64,000 bases of DNA, taken from Neonectria sp. B-13 (lineage: Eukaryota; Ascomycota; Sordariomycetes; Hypocreales; Nectriaceae). Under the pieces are notes generated by a model. It had not been told where the DNA came from. It searched no databases and saw only the letters and a list, made by a program, of their open reading frames with translations. The stretch is from contig NOKP01000029.1 of the NCBI GenBank assembly GCA_002682825.1, positions 124,001-188,000 of the forward strand. Direction: 5' to 3'. Of the stretch, positions 46,510 to 58,917 are shown in pieces. Positions within the stretch are counted from its first letter, which is position 1; the number at the start of each line of letters is the position of its first letter. The translations under genes and the position numbers were made by a program.

Positions 46510-49500
46510 ATGGCCAGCGACAAAGCGGCAGCGCGTACGCCTGCAAAGGCCACCAAGCCAGCAGCTGCCTCTTCCTCGGCCAAGCAGCGATCCATCGTCT
46601 CCTTCTTCTCAAAGGCCACGCCTACGAGGCCCGCCCCTGCATCCTCGCCCCTCTCAAAGGTTACTACCGATGCCAAAAAGTCCTCCCGTCTTAAGGAGAC
46701 CACCAAGGCCAACTCTCTTCCCAAGGCGAAGCTCCCCCTCAAACCTTCCGTCAAGCTCTCCACCCCCGTCCCTAGCAGCGACGTGATCGAGCCCCCAAGC
46801 TCCCAAGAGAACATGGATTCGGGCGTAAAGGTAGTCATCGACTCCCTGCCTTCTCCAACCGCGACACCAGCTAAGATCAAGTCCGAGCAGGCCCCTATCC
46901 ACAAAAGCGACGCCCTCCCCAGCAGTCCGACTCGCAAGGTTCGCAAACATTCTCCACAAGCCATTCTACAACACATCCCTAACACCCAACCTCAGAGCAA
47001 AAAGGTCGTTAGTTACGCCGAGTCCTCCGACGAAGACGAGCCATTCATATTCAGCGGCGCACCCGCCTCCCGCCGACGGACGAGAGCGGCACGACCGATC
47101 ATCAAGGATGAGGATGACTATGACGAAGAGGCCAATGATGTGGCCGAAGATGACGGTTGGTTTTCCAATACCCAACCAACATGAAGCATTCACTAACAAT
47201 CGTAGATGAGTTGGCAGACTTTGTCGTATCTGACGAATCCGACGAGGAGCCCCGGGCCACGAAGCGGAAGCGAACTGCAAAGCCCCAGGCGCCTCGGAAG
47301 CGATCAAACCTCTCGTCTCCGATTACACGGCCAGAGAAGAATGCTCCTGTGGATGACGATCTGCTGGAGGACATGATGGAGGATCTCCCCGAATCCACTG
47401 CTGTCCAGTGGAACTACGATCCAAAGTCAACCGAGAAGCACCCAGTCACGAAACCTGCCGAACGCGCCGCCAGAGACCCCAAGTTCAAGGAAAAGGCACA
47501 CACTAGGGAACCCGAGGATAGGTACTCGTGGTTGGCCAAGATCATGGACAAGGAGAAGCGAACCCCAGCCGACCCCGAATATGACACCAGGACAATCTTC
47601 ATTCCTTCCTCCGCCTGGAACAAATTCTCGCCTTTCGAGAGGCAATACTGGGGTATCAAACAGAATCTCTGGGATACCATTGTCTTCTTCAAGAAGGGCA
47701 AATTCTACGAGCTTTACGAGAACGATGCTACCGTCGGTCACCAGGAGTTTGACCTGAAGATGACGGATCGCGTCAACATGAGAATGGTCGGAGTGCCTGA
47801 GAGCTCTCTTGACTACTGGGTCAACCAGTTCATCGCCAAACAATACAAGGTCGCACGTGTCGACCAGAAGGAAACCAACTTGGGCAAGGAGATGCGAGAG
47901 CGACAAGAAAAGAGCGGCAAGAAGGCAGACAAGGTCATTTCTCGTGAGCTCGCTTGCGTCTTAACCGCAGGTACCCTCGTCGACGGGGGCATGCTTCAAG
48001 ACGATATGGCCTCCTACTGTGTTGCCATCAAGGAATCCGTTATTGATGACTTGCCCGCGTTCGGCATTGCCTTTGCCGACACTGCGACTGGCCGATTCTT
48101 CCTATCGAGCTTTGTCGACGACGTTGATCTGACTAAATTCGAGACGTTAGTTGCGCAAACTACCCCGAGGGAGCTTCTGCTCGAGAGATCTCGTTTGTCA
48201 ACTAAGGCACTCCGAATCCTCAAGAACAACACTAGCCCCACCACAATCTGGACGCATCTCAAGCCCGGGACCGAGTTCTGGGACGCCGACAAATCTCGAC
48301 AAGAACTGAACTGTGGCAACTACTTTGCCGCCGAGGGCACGAAAGAGGAGGTGTGGCCCGAGGCTCTACAGGAGCACAAGGATGACGACCTTGTCATGTC
48401 AGCGACTGGAGCACTGGTCTCATACCTGCGCTTCCTCAAGCTTGAGCGCCCACTCCTATCCCAGGGCAACTTTGAGACGTACAACCCTATCCAGAACAAT
48501 GGCATACTAGTGTTGGATGGGCAGACTCTCACCAACCTGGAAATCTTCTCCAACGCCAACGGAGGCACTGAAGGCACGCTGTTCAGTCTACTTAACAAGT
48601 GTGTGACGCCCTTCGGCAAGCGACTGTTCCGCCAGTGGGTCGCGCATCCTCTCTGCAACATTGAGAGAATCAACGAGCGTCTGGACGCGGTTGACATGCT
48701 AAATGCCGATCAGGCAGTCCGCGAGCAGTTTGCCTCGCAGCTAGTCAAGATGCCTGACCTTGAACGTCTCATTTCCCGAATCCACGCGGGAGCTTGCAAG
48801 CCCGAAGATTTTGTTCGAGTCTTGGAAGGCTTTGAACAAATTGAGAGTACCATGGAACTTCTCAGTGCGTTCAAGGGCGGCAACGGCGTTGTTGATCGCC
48901 TCATCTCCTCGATGCCAAACCTTGAAGAGCCGCTCAGCTACTGGCGGACTGCTTTTGATCGTCGCAAGGCTCGGGAAGAAAAGACGTTGCTCCCTGAGCG
49001 TGGCATTGACGAAGATTTCGATGAGAGTCTTGATCAGATCAATGAGATCAAGAAGCAGCTTGCCGATCTTCTAGATGAGAAGAAGAAGGAGTTCAAGAGC
49101 AGAGCGCTCAAGTTTACCGACATCGGCAAGGAGATTTACCAGATCGAGGCTCCCAAGAGTGTTAAGGTCCCCTCTAGCTGGCGTCAAATGTCGGCGACGA
49201 AGGATGTCAGGCGTTGGTACTTTCCTGAGCTCAGCAAACTCGTGCGAGAGCTGCAGGAAGCCGAAGAAACCCACTCGCAGCTCGTCCGAGAGGTCGCTTC
49301 GAGGTTCTTCCAGAAATTCGACGTTGATTACGACACATGGCTACAAGCCATCAAGATCATCGCCCAACTGGACTGCCTAGTCAGTCTGGCCAAGGCTTCT
49401 GCTTCTATCGGTCACCCAAGCTGTCGACCTCAGTTCGTCGACGAGGAGCGGAGCACCATTGACTTTACGGAGTTGCGCCACCCTTGCATGATGAACACTG

Positions 49501-50329
49501 TCGATGACTTTATTCCCAACGACATCAAGCTCGGTGGCGACCAAGCCAAGATTAACCTGTTGACCGGCGCCAATGCGGCTGGCAAGTCGACCATCCTGCG
49601 AATGGTAAGTCTACATCTCCGAGTGCTCAAGTTACTATGCTAATGTAAATTTAGTCGTGCACTGCCGTTATTATGGCACAGATTGGCTGCCATGTCCCAT
49701 CCATTTCAGCACGTCTGACACCCGTCGACCGCATCATGTCTCGTCTGGGAGCCAACGACAACATCTTTGCTGCTCAGTCAACCTTCTTCGTCGAGCTGTC
49801 GGAAACGAAGAAGATTCTCTCGGAAGCCACACCTCGATCGCTCGTCATTCTGGATGAGCTTGGACGAGGAACTAGTTCGTACGATGGTGTTGCTGTGGCC
49901 CAGGCCGTGCTTCACCAAGTGGCTACTCACATTGGCTGCGTGGGCTTCTTTGCTACACATTACCACTCCATAGCTACGGAGTTTGAGAACCACCCTGAGA
50001 TCCGATCACGAAGGATGCAGATTCATGTCGATGAAGAGGAACGCCGTGTCACGTTCCTGTACAAGCTCGAAGACGGTGTTGCTGAGGGTAGTTTCGGCAT
50101 GCACTGCGCAGCCATGTGCGGCATCTCAAACCGGGTAATTGAGAGGGCCGAGGTGGCGGCCAAGGAGTGGGAGCACACAAGCAGACTCAAGGACAGTCTG
50201 GACAAGGCCAAGACGGGATGCTATATCCCGCTAGGTATTCTTAGCGACGTTGGTTCGTTGCTCGGGGACAGGGGCGATGTGAAGGAAAAAGGATTGGAGG
50301 TGCTTTTGAAAGCCATCGAGGCTCTATAA
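46510..50329 (+). CDS. MSH6: DNA mismatch repair protein Msh6
   Basis: Exons are 46510-47155, 47206-49604 and 49655-50329 (1,239 aa); both 50-bp introns keep frame. Msh6 pairs with Msh2 (MutS-alpha) to recognise base mismatches and small loops in nuclear DNA. The N terminus carries a PCNA-binding box, QRSIVSFF (about residues 26-33), and a long disordered region. The mismatch-reading motif KGKFYELYE (Phe382 and Glu384) opens the MutS core. The ATPase has an unusual-looking but fungal-typical Walker A, TGANAAGKST (about 1002-1011), Walker B VILDELGRGTSS (Asp1082-Glu1083) and the H-loop region ATHYHS. The second intron lies just after Walker A. Length and motifs indicate a complete functional gene. 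Confidence 0.96.
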
Positions 50330-50956
50330 TGGATGGATGGGTTTGTTTGGCGAATATGGGAAAGATAGGGGCTCGACTGGGATCTCCGTGACGTGACTGG
50401 GTCTCTTGTACAATAATAGCAGGCGATGGGTTTGAGCCTCTGATAAAAACGCCCTGAGGGATATAAACGCACGCAATGGGCTGCGTGTGATAAGATGGGG
50501 AGTTGGACGAATGAAATGGTTTATTAACTGGAGTTTTTGTGTTGACTTGTCTTTCAAAGTAATAGTAAATACAACCAACTCCAAGAAGCATATCGTAAGG
50601 TACCTAAGGAATTTCAAAATGAAAACCAAGTGACACAGCTTGCAATTTTCATAATCAGAGTTCCTCAAAAGCAGAATCGAATAGGGCGACTAACAAACTA
50701 CTAGGTACTAAAATCAACTTTTGTTACAAGATGGGTCGAGATGGACAGCAAGTGTAGTCCAATCATGGTGACCTTTCTTCCTCAACTGAGGGAACATGGC
50801 TGACAAGCAAAAGCAAAACTGACGCAAATGACTCAAACAACCCAAATACAAAGCAAGTGAGACGCAACCGTCTAATCTCAACTCCTCAACTCGTCAACTC
50901 GTCAACAAGACGCATACCAAAACTGATCAAGATACAGAACAACCTCCAAAGAAGTA
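50330..50956. other. convergent intergenic region
   Basis: This is 627 bp between MSH6 (plus) and the large minus-strand gene; fairly AT-rich; no gene seen. Confidence 0.6.
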
Positions 50957-53900
50957 CTACTTCTTTGTCTTAGCAGAAGCCGCTGCACTTGCCTCTCTCG
51001 CTCTGATCCTACTCGACACTCGAGTTGGCACACTGCTTGGCGGCACACTGCTCTTAGCCCTGCTGGCGCGCGCAGCTGTCTTTTCGCTTGGCGGCGCTGT
51101 TAATGGTGTTAGTACCTTGAAATGCATATATGCGGTTATGATGATGCTGGGTATTGGAGGACTCACCTTTGAGTACATCCTTCTTGGCCTTCTTCGGCGC
51201 GGGTTCAGCCGGGCCGTCGTCCTCGCTGGGCTCGCTGTTGGCTTCTTCTGCACGTTGTCTCTTGTTGGTCTTCTTTGGCGCTGGTTTAGCCGGGACAACC
51301 TCCTCGTCCTCAGACTCGGCTGCGGCTTCTTTTGCAAGTTGCTTCTTGTTGGTCTTCTTGCTTGTCTTCTTGTTGGTCTTCTTGGTCGCTGGCCCGGCTG
51401 AGGTCTCCTCTGTCTCGACGGACTTGGCTGCGGCTTCTTTTGCGGGTTGCTTCTTCTTGGCTTTCTTGGGCACCGGTTTGGCCGGGACCTCCTCGTCCAC
51501 CTCATCCTCGGACTCAGGGACGGCTTTTTCTGGACGAGACTTATTGGTCTTCTTCTTGGGCGCCGGTTCGGTCGGGGTGTCCTCCGTCTCGACGGCCTCG
51601 GCTGCGGTTTCTTTTGCGAGTTGCTTTTTCTTGGTCTTCTTGGGCACCGGTTTGGCCGGGACCTCCTCCGTCTCGACTGGCTTAGTGACCGCTTTCTTTG
51701 GGGGCACCTTCTTCTTGACCTTCCTGGCCTTCTTAGGCGCCGGCTCAGCCGGGGTCTCCTCCGTCTCGACGGACTCAACTACAGCTTTTGCGGGGGTTTG
51801 CTTCTTCGGAGTTTTGCCGCTGCTACGACCGCCATTGTCGTCGTTGTCGGCCTCCTGAAACTCCTTGGTGTCGTCGACATCCGCCTCCAGCCCGTCATCC
51901 GAGTCGTGGTCGGTCACGTACTGATACGTCGGGTCATCCGGCCCCGAGACGCCCCTGAACTCGCGTCTCCGCTTCCGGCCGGTGCCGTCGACTTTCGGGT
52001 AGCCGGGGAACTTCCAGTCGCCGGGGAAGGGGGGCTGGCCCTCGTACGGCGGCCACGGGATGTCCCACCACTGCTTGTTGCTGTCGTTGTTGGGGTCGGA
52101 CCGCCAGACGGTGGTGTTGACGTCGGAGACCCGGGTCGGGTAGATGGTCTGCACGTAGGCGGGGAACTTCTTGATGAAGGTGTCCTTGATCTGGGTGACG
52201 CGCTTCGGGAGGTCGGAGGCGCGAATCCAGCCGCTGCGGTTGGGAAGGCCGAGGACATTGCCGATTCCTCTGCGGATTCGGCAGCAGCGGTCCTTTGCGT
52301 AGTGGAACTGTGACGTGTGGTTAGCATTCTGAGTCTCAGCGTGGACGTACTGTCTCGATACTCACTTCTAGCTCCTTTTCGCGGCCCAACATAGACCGAC
52401 CCGGGCTTTGGTCACGGTGCTTGGGTGCCTTGCGGAGACACTTGGAGCAGTACATGTCATCGCTGGGCTCGAAGTCGGCGTCTTCCGGGCCGAGTATATT
52501 GTTCCAGTCGGGCGACTTATACCGCTGTCGTTTGAGTACATGGCCGCTTCCCGAGACAGCTGCCTCCTCTTCGCCATGCTCCTCTGCTATAGGACTGACT
52601 TGAGTTGACTGCCTGTGCCGGGCTCTTCCTCTCAGGACTTGCGAGGTCTCTCTATCGGCCTCGGACTCTGAAGTCTCGGCTGGTTCACGAGACACTCGGC
52701 TTCGCTTGGCCGGCCTCCTCCCAGTGGGCCTCCCGCGATCCGCAGGCCTGGATCCGCTCGTGGTAGACCCGGCGGTGCTGCCGTCTCGTTGCGCAGACGG
52801 TTCCCGAGCTCTCTTAGGATTTTTCGTCCGGGCAACACGCTGCGAGTTGGAGGAAGTGGAGGCCACATTATGGGACACCTCTTCCAGGACATCGCTTGGA
52901 ACCTCTTCCAGGAGATCGCTTAGAACCTCTTCCAGGACTTCGCTTGGCACCTCTTCCTCCTGTTCATCTTCTCGTATGGAAGAAACGACTGGTGTTCTCT
53001 TACTCGCCGAACGACGAACAGGGGCTTGTGTTGGCATTCTCTCGGCTTCCTTTCCTGGTTGAGGTTCGGGCAGTGCTCTCTCTTTTCCCTTGCCTTTGTC
53101 TGCTGACCTGCCCTTGTCCAGCCAATCCCGCTGTAGTTCTTCGTCTGGCTTGCCATAGTCCAAATAATCCTGGTGCCATTCGTGCATATGCTCGACAAAC
53201 TGCCTGTCGTCCAAGTCGCGAACATAGGTGGCACACAGAAAGAACAGCCTGCATCTGCCGTCCGAGGGGAAAAGACGAGGAGGCTCCGTTGGAACGCCAG
53301 TGATGGATGTCCGTCGTCGAGTTTGGCCAGTAGCTCCCAAATCATGGAGTATCTGACGACGGTGGTTGTTTCGAAAATGATCCATCTTCTGCTCGTAGTC
53401 CCAGTGCTCGAACAGTATCTCATGGCACCACACGCACTTGCTCGACCGGTGCCGGTCACTGAGGTGCTTCTCGATGGTGGTCGTGTCGTTCGCTTTGTAC
53501 ATGAACTCGCAGCCCTGGTACGGGCAGGTCCTCTGGCGCTCCAGGGCGTCGCCGCGACTGTCCCAGAGGGCATTGGTGAGCTTGTCCGCCTCCGTGGCTG
53601 TCATAGTACTCTTGATGACCATGGGCAAGTTGCCTGTGGTCCGCATAATGGGCTCCTTAGGCGGCGCATTGGTTGGGACTCCGGAAGAGCTTGCGGTGTT
53701 GACGTTGTCGTCGAAGGTGCTGCCCTGTTCGAACCATGAGATATACCTGTTAGCTCTTTCCAAGGGAACCCTGTCTTCTTCCATGCAGTCATCTCCGGGG
53801 TCGTCGTTGATGTCCATTTCCTCGGTACGAAGTGATCCCGATCGCACTCTGTATGCATCCTCCGGCCACTCGTAATCCTCATCGTCATTTGTGGCTGGAG

Positions 53901-56433
53901 GTCCCCCTAATCCATCAGTGCACCCGCACTCTAGAACATATTCGTTAGCCTCTGTTCCCTCTGTTAGATAGGGGCTTTCTTACCTGTGATGACTCTCGGC
54001 CCCCAGACATTGCTGAATGAGATGGACTTCTTCCAGCTACCCGCTTTGATGCGCTTGAACATAACCCTAACGTAGTTACACGTAAGGCTTGTATGGATCC
54101 CACGGAAATGACGCGGAAGAGCTCCGTTCCCAACGGCAATTAAGGGATTGTCATGCGTTGAGTCATCCATCCAGCCGGACTGAAGACAGATGATCCTCTG
54201 GGTATGATCGGTTCTCTGGTAGCCAGAGACGTCACACAGGCGGTTGATGGTGCGTTCAAAGTCCGACCCAGCACTCAAGTTCAGGGCCTCCTCGAAAAAA
54301 GGGACTTTTCCCACAGTTGTATGCGAGGCCGTGCTGTCATCGACCCAGCCCGCCCCATATCGTGACCGGTACATATGCCACTCAGGGGTGAGCAAGAGGA
54401 CTTTCTGTTCCACCTCTAGGATTTGCTCGAGATATTCACGGGGGTCTCCGTAGCGCTCATCCAGTAGTGGAAGCTGGCGGCCGTCGCCACTAGGGCCAGG
54501 TTCAGCGTCGTCGTGGCTTTCGTCATCGTCCCTAAGGCTTATGTCTATGGCGTGTGTTTTGGCCTCTTCATACTCGCGATTTTGGGTGTCGACCTCGTCC
54601 TCGAGCGAACTAGCATATTCGGCCTCTGTGCAAGACTTGTTTCTGTCGACATATTTGCTCTTGCTAAAATCCTCGTCTGAGCTGGAGCTGGAGCTATTGC
54701 TGTCGCTGGAGCTGTCACTGGAGCTGTCGTCATACTCGTCGAGTCGACTGGCGACCTTTCTGTTAGGAGGGTTGACGTGCTTCAAGTAGATATAAACTGT
54801 CCCCCGCACCTCCATTCCAAGAATGGTCCTGCCGGGAGAGAGCTTGATCCGCCACATCTTGCGAATGTTATGGGAGGTGAAGGCGCTCGCCAGTAGTTGT
54901 CTTATTCGTATCAGCGCCCCATCCAGGTCATCCTTCTTGATGATGGGTACATAAGGAGGGTAGTAATGAGGTATTACAACGGCGATTTGGTCGTCCTCGA
55001 GCCGTTTCTCTTGAAGAATCCAGAAACCATCGGGGTTGGTCAAAGGGTTCATGCGTTCCCATACCGAAGTGTGCTGCGTCATCCCGCCGTAGACGAAATG
55101 GTTCGCCTTCGAGGCGGAGGGATTCATCAAGTCATGTAGCCTGAACAGGGTGTGGTGGAAGTCTCCCTCGGGCCGCCCGACCAGGACTTCAATGGCGGTC
55201 TTGAGGTGGATGTTGTACTGGTTGGCGCCGTAGTTGAAGATGGAGAACTGTTCACCCTGGTTGGTCTTGGGAAAGGCGAGCCACGCACAGCGGTAAATCT
55301 TTCCAGTTGGATCCTCCTCCTTGCTAAAGATCGGATAGACAATCCGGAGGACGTCCGACTTGAGCTGTTCGGGGTAGGGCATCCAGTGTGGTATGTCGTC
55401 GAGCCACTTCTCTTGGACCTCGTAATGTGCTTCCTCTGTGTTGTTGGGGGCTAGCTTGACGGAGTATTCACAGCAGTCTCTGTGGTCGTCTTTCGTCTCC
55501 CAATGACTGATGAGGTGCTTCATGACCGGGCTGTCCTTTTTGAGGGGCAAGTAATCGTCGATGGTCTTACGCTCCAAAAGATTCCTCATATCGTAGCAGA
55601 TGAGACGGAACTTAAAGGCAGTGTTGTCATTGGGACGACGACATAGCAGGGACCTAACGGCGTCCGAGAAGGTCCTCCACTTTGTCGGCACCATGGGGAT
55701 GGATCCTTTCAAGCCATAGAGATTCTTCCAGTTATCACTAGGCTCAAACGGCTCCTCGCCCTCGGGAACGTAGTCCCCGACCTCTGGAGAAGACTCGCGC
55801 TCAGGGCTAGGCTCGCCTCCTCTGAGTCTCAGTGAGCCGCCGGAACCCTTTGGCAACGGGATTGGCCGGATGGGAGCCTCTTGCGCTGCAGAATGTTAGT
55901 GAGGGGATCGACCAAAGTCGGTATATGTTGATGGACTTACCTCGCAAGGCATCGTTGCCCCAGTTGCGGTGGTTGTGGGCTGTGAGGAAATGCAGCGGCG
56001 GCGCAATCTCATAGAGCGGGCCTTCGGACGGTTTCTGGCCCATCTGCTCAGCCAGTTCGTCGAGTGGAGAGACCATGGGCTCGACAGGAAGTCCAAAGTA
56101 CATCATGGTGAGCTTGGTGGCTAGAGAATCGTCGACGTCCCTAAACCGTCCAAGAAGCAGCTTCTGAGACCGGGAGGCGTTGTTCTCCTGTATCGAACGG
56201 ATGTCGGGGCGATGGGAATGGACGAACATGCGCGCCTCATGGCGGGTGAAGTTCTCCTTCAGGATCTGGTCGATGGTCTTCTTTGAGGAAGAGCTCAGCA
56301 ACCAGGTGAAGTCCTCGTGGACTAGTTGCCAGTCCGCGTCGGTGGGTTTGATGAGAAGGTTGCGTCGTGCTGTGACGACCTCGGGCGTCACGTACGCCGC
56401 GAGAGCGCCAGTCAGTTCCGTGTCGGGCGCCAT
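50957..56433 (-). CDS. very large unrecognised nuclear-type protein, 1,746 aa, five exons
   Basis: Exons on the minus strand are 56433-55941, 55885-53984, 53930-52366, 52307-51167 and 51096-50957. Total coding length is 5,241 nt and frame is kept at all four junctions (introns 53-70 bp, GT..AG; the second has a GCTAAC branch point). I do not recognise the protein. In order it shows an N-terminal helical region (1-165) and a folded acidic region to about 800 with a serine/aspartate tract near 547-575. Next come C2H2-like pairs Cys934/Cys939/His954/His959 and Cys964/Cys967/His983/His988, and a third Cys/His group near 1025-1051. A repeated EVLEEVLSDLLEEV segment and a CSKC pair near 1297 follow. 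The last 230 residues form a Lys/Pro/Glu repeat tail. This suggests a DNA- or chromatin-associated protein, by inference only. Two separate genes are the alternative, but the in-frame 53-bp intron between the large frames argues for one. Confidence 0.75.
51170..51790 (-). repeat. degenerate repeat encoding E(E/D)xPAxPxPKK units
   Basis: About seven units of roughly 20-35 codons encode an acidic ET(E/D) lead-in, then PA(K/E)P(A/V)PKK and a Lys-rich stretch. DNA identity between units is high enough that GCCGG and TTCTTGG words recur across the block. Confidence 0.85.
52850..52975 (-). repeat. repeat encoding EVLEEV / SD(L/V)LEEV units
   Basis: Near-identical 30- to 33-base blocks (plus strand ACCTCTTCCAGGA...TCGCTTGG) occur about four times in tandem and encode amphipathic Glu/Val/Leu repeats in the 1,746-residue protein. 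Confidence 0.85.
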
Positions 56434-57612
56434 CTGAGTTGTGTTGGTGAGGGAAGAGAAAGAGAGAGGAGGAGGGAAAGAGAACGCTGCGGCGAGAACT
56501 TGAAGGTTGCCAGGCCACAATGCGCATTCACAAGAAGTAGAAGACAACCAAATCAGGCAGACAGTCGCGGTGACAGCGCTGGTGAATGGCAAACAAATCT
56601 AGCACAGAAAGAAGGAAAATGATGAATCAAACGGTCAACGGCAACCTGGATAATGCGCCGAGTTAATAAGCCGTTTGGACAAAGACAAAGACAACGAGGA
56701 GAAACGCCGTCTGGACAGCGGACGCCCGTCTGCAAGGAGGGTCGACCCATGCGCAATGCCATTGTTCCTGGTGGTGGCCATCCTGACACTCTCCAGCTGA
56801 CGTTACGCCGAGGTTTTGGAGACAAAGAAGACGGTTTCCAGGGATGGGAATGGGTTGGTCTTTGTGAATGAGGGAGCTCGTACTTCGGTGTTTCCGGGTA
56901 TGACGGCAGAAGGCGGAAGTGGCAGTCTCCAGCAACTCCAACATGGTGACTTGTTTCTTGGGAGATCTTGTGGATATTCAAACTCCATGATACAGAACGT
57001 TGGTAGAATTGGTGGTGATTTTTAGAGAGCAGACCGCAACGTGCTTCCCCGTGTGGCTGCGGGTTGGCATCACCTCGTGCCGGGTGGGCTGCAACTACAC
57101 GAACAAAGAAACCCGCGTCCGTGTGTCCGCCCTGGCCGCCCTTTGCACGGAGCCAGCCAGATCAGGAACACAATAGGACCTGGGATGATTGAAGGTATCA
57201 GTTTCCAGCAGAGACAGGGCTGATGGTGTCGTTGAAAGAAGACGGCCACGCATGGACGGTTGCGCATATTGGCTTCCAGCCACCACTGTTCTGCCACTAT
57301 ACGCCTCGTCCCTGGTCTTTTGAGGCTGACTCCAGAGACCAATGTCTTGAGCAGGAATCAAAGGGGGCTGGTTTTTCGGCCACGAAACGGACAAAGAAAC
57401 CGTGCTCGACGGCTGGCGTTGTTGGTTGCCCTACCCATCAAACACTTTGTGAGCTTAGTTGGCTTCCCTGTCGTGCCAGTTCATACCATAGAAGACTAGA
57501 TTGTAAGGAAGGACAAAGCAAAGGTCGGGTTGCGGTAAGGGAATCGCGCATCAAATTACTATCTTGACAGGCGCATCCTATGGTCCGCGTCTAAGCGGCT
57601 GCATCCCGTTCT
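56434..57612. other. intergenic region of about 1.2 kb
   Basis: It lies upstream of the 1,746-residue gene and downstream of the transaldolase, both on the minus strand. The frame of the large gene stays open to 56592, but the sequence there is CT-rich leader type. No further gene is supported. Confidence 0.55.
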
Positions 57613-58917
57613 TCAACCGGAATACTCCTTGACAATATCCTCCAGCTTCTCCTGAAAGTCGGAAAAGTAGTTGATGGCCGAGATGATCTTGCCCTCGCTC
57701 GTCCCAAAGCCGCTCCGTGTAAACGCCAGCCTCCAGACGCCTTCGTCCTTGACCAGGGCCCGGTAATCGCGCTTCTCCCAGCTCTTGTTGGCAGGGCCCT
57801 GTGCAAAGTAGTCGCCTAGCTTGCCGTCCCACGCCGAGAGATCGCGTGTGGATAAGGCGCGGAGGAGCGGTGGGGATACGGTGACGTGCTGGATGCCGGC
57901 AAGCTGCATCACCTCGTCGACGGAGGTGAGTGAGGCTGCCAGGACTTGGGTGCGGAAGGAATTGGCAATGTAGTAGGCCTGCGCTTCGCGGCAGAAGTCA
58001 AAGGCTTTGTGCTCGTCCACGGATCTAGACGAGTTAGTACGAGACCAATCTTAGGACTCTTGGCCGGACGTCTCACCCTTGTTCGAAATGGACCTTCAAC
58101 TCGTTGACATACGGAGCAATGTAGGTGCACTTCGCATCCGACGCCAAGGCCGCTTGCTCCATGCAGAACATGGTCGTTGCGAGCGTGGAGATGCCCTTGT
58201 CTTCCAGGATGCGGCAGGCTTGCACGCCCTCCCAGGTTGCCGGGATCTTGATGCAGACCCGTTTCGCGTCGAAGTCGGGTGCTAGGGTCTTGAAGATCTG
58301 GATGACGCCTTTTTTTGTTTGTCATGAGCAATTGTCTCTGCAGGTTTTGGGTCATGGGGCCATACGTTCGGCATTGACCACAGTCGCTGCTGTGGAATAG
58401 GACAGCTTCGGGTTGGTCTGGATGTGGACATAGCCAGTCACGTTGGGGACAGTCTTTAACTGCAGCTTGGCCATCTGAGATCATGTCAGTGAGTGTCGAT
58501 ATTTGGGTCTTTTGGTGGTTCGTATACCAATATCTCCACCACAAACTCCTCGAACGTCGTACTGCCTTGAAGGCCTTGCAGTGTCCCTCGAGCGTCACTG
58601 ACTGCCTCTTTGATCAGGGCTTCATGGTGCAGCAGGGTTTGGCCTGTGAGGGGCCTAGTGAGTTCAAAAAATGCAATGGCCTGGTTACAGTCGGATTGGG
58701 TGTCAGTGTGCACTCTAGGTGTTCGATATTCCAGGATGAGGAGACTTAGGATACCTGGTTGGAGGTGCAGTCCACAAATGGACCTAGATCTTTAGAGACT
58801 GCGTAATATTTAGCCATGTAACTCTATTCGGCTCATTATACGCAGCATACCATCGACATCGAGAGTATCGCAGTCGACCTTGCTGGTCTGGCGGAGGGCG
58901 TCGAGGAGAGTAGGCAT
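57613..58917 (-). CDS. transaldolase
   Basis: Exons are 58917-58851, 58798-58755, 58680-58528, 58474-58366, 58308-58077 and 58024-57613 (338 aa, frame kept across five introns of 52-74 bp). Transaldolase moves a dihydroxyacetone unit between sugar phosphates in the cytosolic pentose phosphate pathway. Support comes from the start LLDALRQTSKVDCDTLDVD, then GPFVDCTSNQAIAFFEL, a Thr/Asn-rich NPKLSYSTAATV segment and the Schiff-base lysine in RVCIKIPATWEG (Lys145; yeast Tal1 Lys144). The third exon boundary places MAKLQLKTVPNVTGYVHIQT in frame with the barrel. Usual fungal Tal1 reads KIASTWEG, and the barrel is diverged in several places, so this looks like a secondary paralogue rather than the main enzyme. 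Confidence 0.87.

Noticed and set aside
53964..55856. Calling the two large frames at 52.3-55.9 kb as two independent genes
   Set aside because: The second frame has no room for a promoter, its first in-frame ATG lies well inside open frame, and a phase-correct GT..AG intron links the two.
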